From the NCBI GenBank assembly GCA_900491605.1, contig UESW01004824.1:640676-704675 (forward strand): a stretch of DNA of 64,000 nucleotides, read 5' to 3'. Both the position numbers and the translations under genes were made by a program. This document shows positions 60,260 to 64,000 of this stretch, piece by piece (position 1 is the first letter of the stretch; each line of letters starts with the position of its first letter). This DNA comes from Calamus simplicifolius (Eukaryota > Streptophyta > Magnoliopsida > Arecales > Arecaceae). Below the pieces are notes generated by a model. That model saw nothing but the letters and a program-made list of their open reading frames with translations. It was not told the origin of the DNA and did not search any database.

Positions 60260-61332
60260 TGATGCGTGTCGTAGCGCAATGATTAAAACACCTTAATTTC
60301 ACTATTAGAATAACGAGAGTAAGGGATTGATTCCACAGGGACTTAAGCGATTATCTTGAAATAAATTTATAAATTTAACTAAATAGATAACTAAGTAGAT
60401 AATTAGCAGTGCAAAATAATAAGATATGGTCTATCTTATAAGAGCACGGCCCGTACCCATAGATCATGGTCCGTCCTTTTAAGAATAAATAAGTCTAAAT
60501 TATTTTCACTTAAATAGAATTTAATAATAATTAAATATGCATAAAACTTTATTTTAATAACATCCAAGAGTACATATTAAAATCTAAAATAAAAGAGTTT
60601 TAATTTCTAATAGCGATAAGAGAGCAACAAATTCTTCTTACACCAAACCAAATATGGGATGAACGGTTCTTAGACAGGCTGAACCGGGTGCTGCCTTTCT
60701 TCCTTCACAGACGCCAAGCCACAGACGCAGCGGCTGGAACAGAGGACTCCACACGAAACCCACGAACAGAGCCTTCTTTGATCAATGGAACAAAGCCTCG
60801 GACGGGCACCGCACACGACCCAAATCCCCTCTCCAATCCCCTCCTTGTGCTATTTATAGAAGTCCGGACGCGGCCTTGACGCGGCGAGGAATCCTGTTTA
60901 AAAACGAGACGACGCAGCCAAAACAGAGGACGCGGAAGCCATAAAAAAATCTGGATAAATCCTCTATAAAATTCAAATTTCTTCTAAAGAAATTTAATTC
61001 TCTCAATTTGATAACTTCCAATCTAATCTATTCCTTAATTGATGGAGGAAACGGTTAGAATTTGAATAGAGAAGAATCGGAGAAGACGATGAAGTCGGCA
61101 ATGTATTTGCCGTTTTTGCTTTGAAATCCATGCTAAATCCTTATAAAATCAATTCTGAGTTCATCTTAAATCCGATTTGAGTGCCGTTTGCATCGTTAAA
61201 TCCCTAAAATCGAGCTCTTTAAGTTGATAAGATTTATCTAAATATTATATAAAATATTAAAATATTAAATAATAATAGGTACGTTAAATTATTAATTAAT
61301 AGGTTTAATGATAATTATTTATGCGTTTATCA
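60260..61332 (-). repeat. Athila-2 5' LTR (1073 bp)
   Basis: TG at 60260 to CA at 61332, then GTTAT. Minus-strand TATA box TATAAATAG at 60850-60858. Differs from the 3' LTR by scattered substitutions. Confidence 0.94.
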
Positions 61333-62912
61333 GTTATCTAGGTGTTATTGCCAGAACCACTGTGCCTATTAATTTTAAAAATTGGCTTTTAGTTCCTAAA
61401 GAACTGAAAAATAAAATTTGGATTCAAATAAAGGTGAGTTTTTTCTTAATCTTTTAAATTGAATTTTGATTTCATTAGTATACTCTTATGTATTTCTATA
61501 TTTTTGTAGAAAATTTATAATGTGCGAGTTGAAGGAAAGAAACATATTTTGTCATCTACTTGTACAAAATGGAGACAATTTAAGTGCAAGTTGAGGATAA
61601 AATTTTTGAATACATTGGAGGATAGGCGACCCTTATTTGATAACCCTCCTAAGTACTATATCCATTCATAAAAAAAGATGCTTGGAATGCCTTTGTCAGC
61701 AGGTATAGTTCTCCAGAATTTTAGGAATGGAGTATGTTGCAAAGTGAAAGAGCAAAAATCAATGAGTATCGACATCATTCATCTAGGCATGGATTTGTTA
61801 ATGTGGAAGAAAAGATAGTAAGTGTTGAATATTTAGTTCTACATCATTGAGTAATTATTAGCTAATTTTTTATTAATATATTTATTATCTAATAATTATA
61901 GAAAAAAGAGATGGGCATCGATGAAGACATTAGACAAAGTGTTGTATGAAAAGTTGTTTATTCAAAAGGTAATGGTTCTAATAGTGAAGTCATCCAAGAA
62001 GTCATATAAAAGATTGTAAGTAAATCTGTTATTGTTCATCTAATAGCTAATTATAGATTCTTTATAATTCCCTAATATATGGTTCGTTTTGTCTACATAT
62101 CAAGATGAATATACAATTAAGGTAAAAGATGGATCAATACAAGAATCAAAATAAAAAGACATACTAAGAATGGCATTGAAAAATCCTCAACACGGTAGTC
62201 GAATAAGGGGTGTTGGAGGCTACGTCAACCCTACAACCTATTTCAATCTTCCAAAAAGAACAAAAACAAGCGAACTCTTACAACATTTATTAGAAGAACA
62301 AAAAAAATTGAACAAACAACAAAGAGAGGATGCTAAGGAAAGAAAATCATTACTTGATCAGCTATGTTAACTTCATGAAGAAAATACAAAGTTGAGAGAA
62401 ATTTTTAAAATTGCTGCAAGTGCTCAATATATTTCAGATAAAGGTAGCTGTTGCTCAGTTAAAAAACTACATCCAAATAAAAATATTGCTGATTCTAATA
62501 CAAAAAATAATGCAAATATAGAATTTGTTGTCATTGGATAAAGAGACAAGCAAAAGGTATGTTAATATTTACTTATATTTATAGTATTTTATTTAAATTC
62601 ATAGTACTTATATTTTCTAATGTTATTGCTTTGAAGGAAAAACCATGCAAATTAGCAGTAGAATCTACTAATAATATAATTGGATATGGTATAGTGATTG
62701 AGAATGTAGCACCAAACTCAGTTGTACATAGAGTTCCTTTGGGTGATCAGAATTATCATGTATCTATTGATGTTTGTTTTGACGATGATGCTCTCCTTTC
62801 AATAACAATTGGTGATGATCCTATGAAAGTTAAAGATTTTATTGGTTCTCACATTGCATGGCCTCGATCATTAGTTATTGATGTTCAAGTCAAGATATCT
62901 GAAACTTTTTAG
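61333..62912 (+). pseudogene. CACTA-B second gene, middle: Transposase_24-like and DUF8039-like regions
   Basis: The exon 61333-61433 (ARTTVPINFKNWLLVPKELK) joins by GTGAGT/TTGTAG to the exon from 61510 (KIYNVRVEGKKHILSSTC, KWRQFKCKL). After a TAA near 61668 and a frame change, SRYSSPEF, QSERAKINEYRHHSSRHGF and NVEEKI follow, the Transposase_24 pattern. Next come GSRIRGVGGYVNPTTYFNLP (about 62195) with a Lys/Gln coiled-coil stretch to 62370, and a DUF8039-like exon (about 62637-62912: KPCKLAVESTNNIIGYGIV, VHRVPLGDQNYHVSIDVCF, GSHIAWPRSLVI). Several stops and shifts. In this family the gene encodes a DNA-binding accessory protein fused to a Ulp1-like protease. Confidence 0.78.
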
Positions 62913-62999
62913 CTTATCCATAAATTTGTGATTAATTTATATTGATAAACTATTTTCTATGTAGCATTTGTGAATTGAATTTCATTATTATTAATAGAT

Positions 63000-64000
63000 T
63001 AAGATTGTCCTACAAAAGTTACATATTAAAAGCAAAGAAAAGGGTCCATGGAGTTTGTCATATTTAAAGAATCATATTGCAAAAAGTTTGGAAGATACAA
63101 ATACAATAACTGTGGTATTGGATGTTGGTGTCTTTGATCATGAACGGGTCTGTTATATTATTTGAGAAGATATCGAAAACTTTTACTCAATGAAAAAGAT
63201 TACTTCTCGTTGTATTGTGCTATATATGAGGTAATAAGATATTTTTATTTTTTTTGCGTTTCATATGCAGTTACTAAATGTTACAAGTTTCTAATAACAA
63301 CTGTAAGATTGAATAATTTGATTTATGTAGCTATTTGTACAACCAACTCAAGAAATCAAAACTGCTCAACATGTATGGCTTCGTAGACCCTGGATAGATC
63401 TCTGTACACTCTAGATCGGCTGGAGCACGATCATATTTGATTGCTAAAAGATTAGAACATTGTTATGTGGATCAATTGTTTCTAGCTCCTTATAACTCTG
63501 GGTAAGTGCTTTTTTAATGAAAATTGATATTTTTGATATTAAGTTGTTGATTATTGTTATTATATTTATGAAGGGATTACTGGTCCTTGGTGGTTATTGA
63601 CCCTCATGGGACAAAGTATATTTTTTTGATTCTATTGGACGTTCATCGGGAAAAGAATTGAAAGGTGTTATTAATACATAAGTATTTATTTCTTTATAGT
63701 TTTGTAGTAATTTGCCTAGGTTATATCATTTGAATCTCACACTATTATTATACTTTGATATATCAGTGCACTCAAATATACAACGCTAAAGCTGACCGAG
63801 TTGCAAAAAAATACTTACTTGGGAGTCAGTTAAGGTATATTGAGTTGCACATTCTTTTTTATAATTCATAAAATTAGATCTTATTTGTTTGAATCTTATA
63901 AAACTTTTAAATTCATTTTTCAAGTGTCATAGACAACCATCAAGTGTTAAATGTGGCTATTATGCATCATGTATATGAAGGAGATCATTGAGAATCATAT
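63000..64000 (+). pseudogene. CACTA-B second gene, 3' part: Ulp1/C48-like cysteine protease, partial
   Basis: Readable pieces across small introns: GPWSLSYLKNHIAKSLEDTN (63040 on), FDHERV then EDIENFYSMKKITSRCIVLY (63134-63230), LLNMYGFVDPG (about 63362) followed by a TAG, LIAKRLEHCYVDQLFLAPYN (about 63438), DYWSLVVIDPHG (about 63573), VYFFDSIGR (about 63617), and RQPSSVKCGYY (63932-63963). These are the order and spacing of a Ulp1 (SUMO protease-like, clan CE) domain: His-Trp block, Asp block, Cys-Gly block. The Trp is kept, but the expected catalytic His before it reads Tyr; the Asp (FFDS) and the Cys at 63952-63954 remain. At least three stops or shifts, and the end lies beyond the window. 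Confidence 0.8.

Larger units (their letters stand above)
52125..61332 (-). mobile_element. Athila-2: Ty3/gypsy LTR retrotransposon (Athila lineage), younger copy, 9208 bp
   Basis: Minus strand. LTRs are 52125-53199 and 60260-61332 (1075 and 1073 bp; TGATGCGTG...CGTTTATCA), with target copies GTTAT (52120-52124 and 61333-61337), in the second gene of CACTA-B. PBS at 60237-60253 matches the tRNA-Asp 3' end closely. Gag and pol fill 54339-59734 with only a few breaks. LTRs are visibly very similar, so insertion was relatively recent. Related to Athila-1 but a distinct subfamily. Confidence 0.95.
38582..64000 (+). mobile_element. CACTA-B: CACTA element with Ulp1-type second gene, split by two Athila elements; right end beyond the window
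   Basis: Coding pieces at 38592-39776, 49424-52124 and 61333-64000 read in order across two insertions with clean TSDs. They give a TNP2 transposase with DUF4218 and DUF4216 regions, then a second gene with Transposase_24-like, DUF8039-like and Ulp1/C48 parts. Neither terminus is seen. The left end may be the inverted-motif array at 10985-11335, with the copia sitting in the leader intron; the right end is outside the window. Sequence differs clearly from CACTA-A, so it is another family. Confidence 0.85.

Noticed and set aside
60688..60879. Small plus-strand ORF in the Athila-2 5' LTR
   Set aside because: It is on the antisense strand of the LTR in its GC-rich part, and the corresponding frame in the other LTR is not kept.

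Overview
The window is plant nuclear DNA, from an angiosperm and probably a monocot. The monocot guess rests on an Xa21-like LRR kinase beside a G-type lectin S-receptor kinase and on the repeat families; it is inference, and the species is not identified. The DNA is AT-rich and dominated by nested, decaying transposable elements. I see no intact host gene, no rRNA or tRNA gene, and nothing prokaryotic.

Layout. (1) 1-1974, plus strand: 3' part of a G-type lectin S-receptor-like kinase broken by several frameshifts. (2) 1975-6472: AT-rich intergenic DNA with microsatellites. (3) 6473-10690, minus strand: an LRR-XII (Xa21-like) receptor kinase pseudogene that keeps its conserved kinase intron and is split by a small TRIM-like retroelement with three LTR copies (9202-about 10026). 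(4) About 10985-12326: an array of short inverted motifs and a GC-rich palindromic minisatellite, perhaps the left end of a large CACTA element (CACTA-B). (5) 12327-37759: one Ty1/copia retrotransposon (LTRs 2.22 kb, TSD TTTCT). Its 3' LTR was later split by a 13.96-kb CACTA element (CACTA-A, 21770-35731, TSD AAT/TAT) and a 969-bp hAT element (36538-37506, 8-bp TSD). With those insertions and their TSDs removed, the 3' LTR is 2223 bp against 2224 bp for the 5' LTR. (6) 38582-64000: CACTA-B, coding for a TNP2 transposase with DUF4218 and DUF4216 regions, then a second gene with Transposase_24-like, DUF8039-like and Ulp1/C48-like parts. It is split by two minus-strand Athila-type Ty3/gypsy elements: Athila-1 (39777-49423, TSD GTAGT) and Athila-2 (52125-61332, TSD GTTAT).

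Relative order of events, read from the nesting: CACTA-B and the receptor kinases are oldest; the copia and both Athila elements came next; CACTA-A and the hAT element came after the copia. All TE genes carry stops or frameshifts. Athila-2 is the least decayed.

Most notable content: CACTA-A carries, antisense within an intron of its second gene, a captured piece of a host RAD16-like SNF2/DEAH helicase gene. Its splice junction falls exactly inside the DEAH box, so the capture was at the DNA level. CACTA-B couples a transposase with a Ulp1-like protease whose expected catalytic His position reads Tyr. I found no convincing wholly new system. The best leads are this gene capture, the CACTA-B protease gene, the three-LTR TRIM, and two uncharacterised repeat arrays (copia leader; GC-rich minisatellite).
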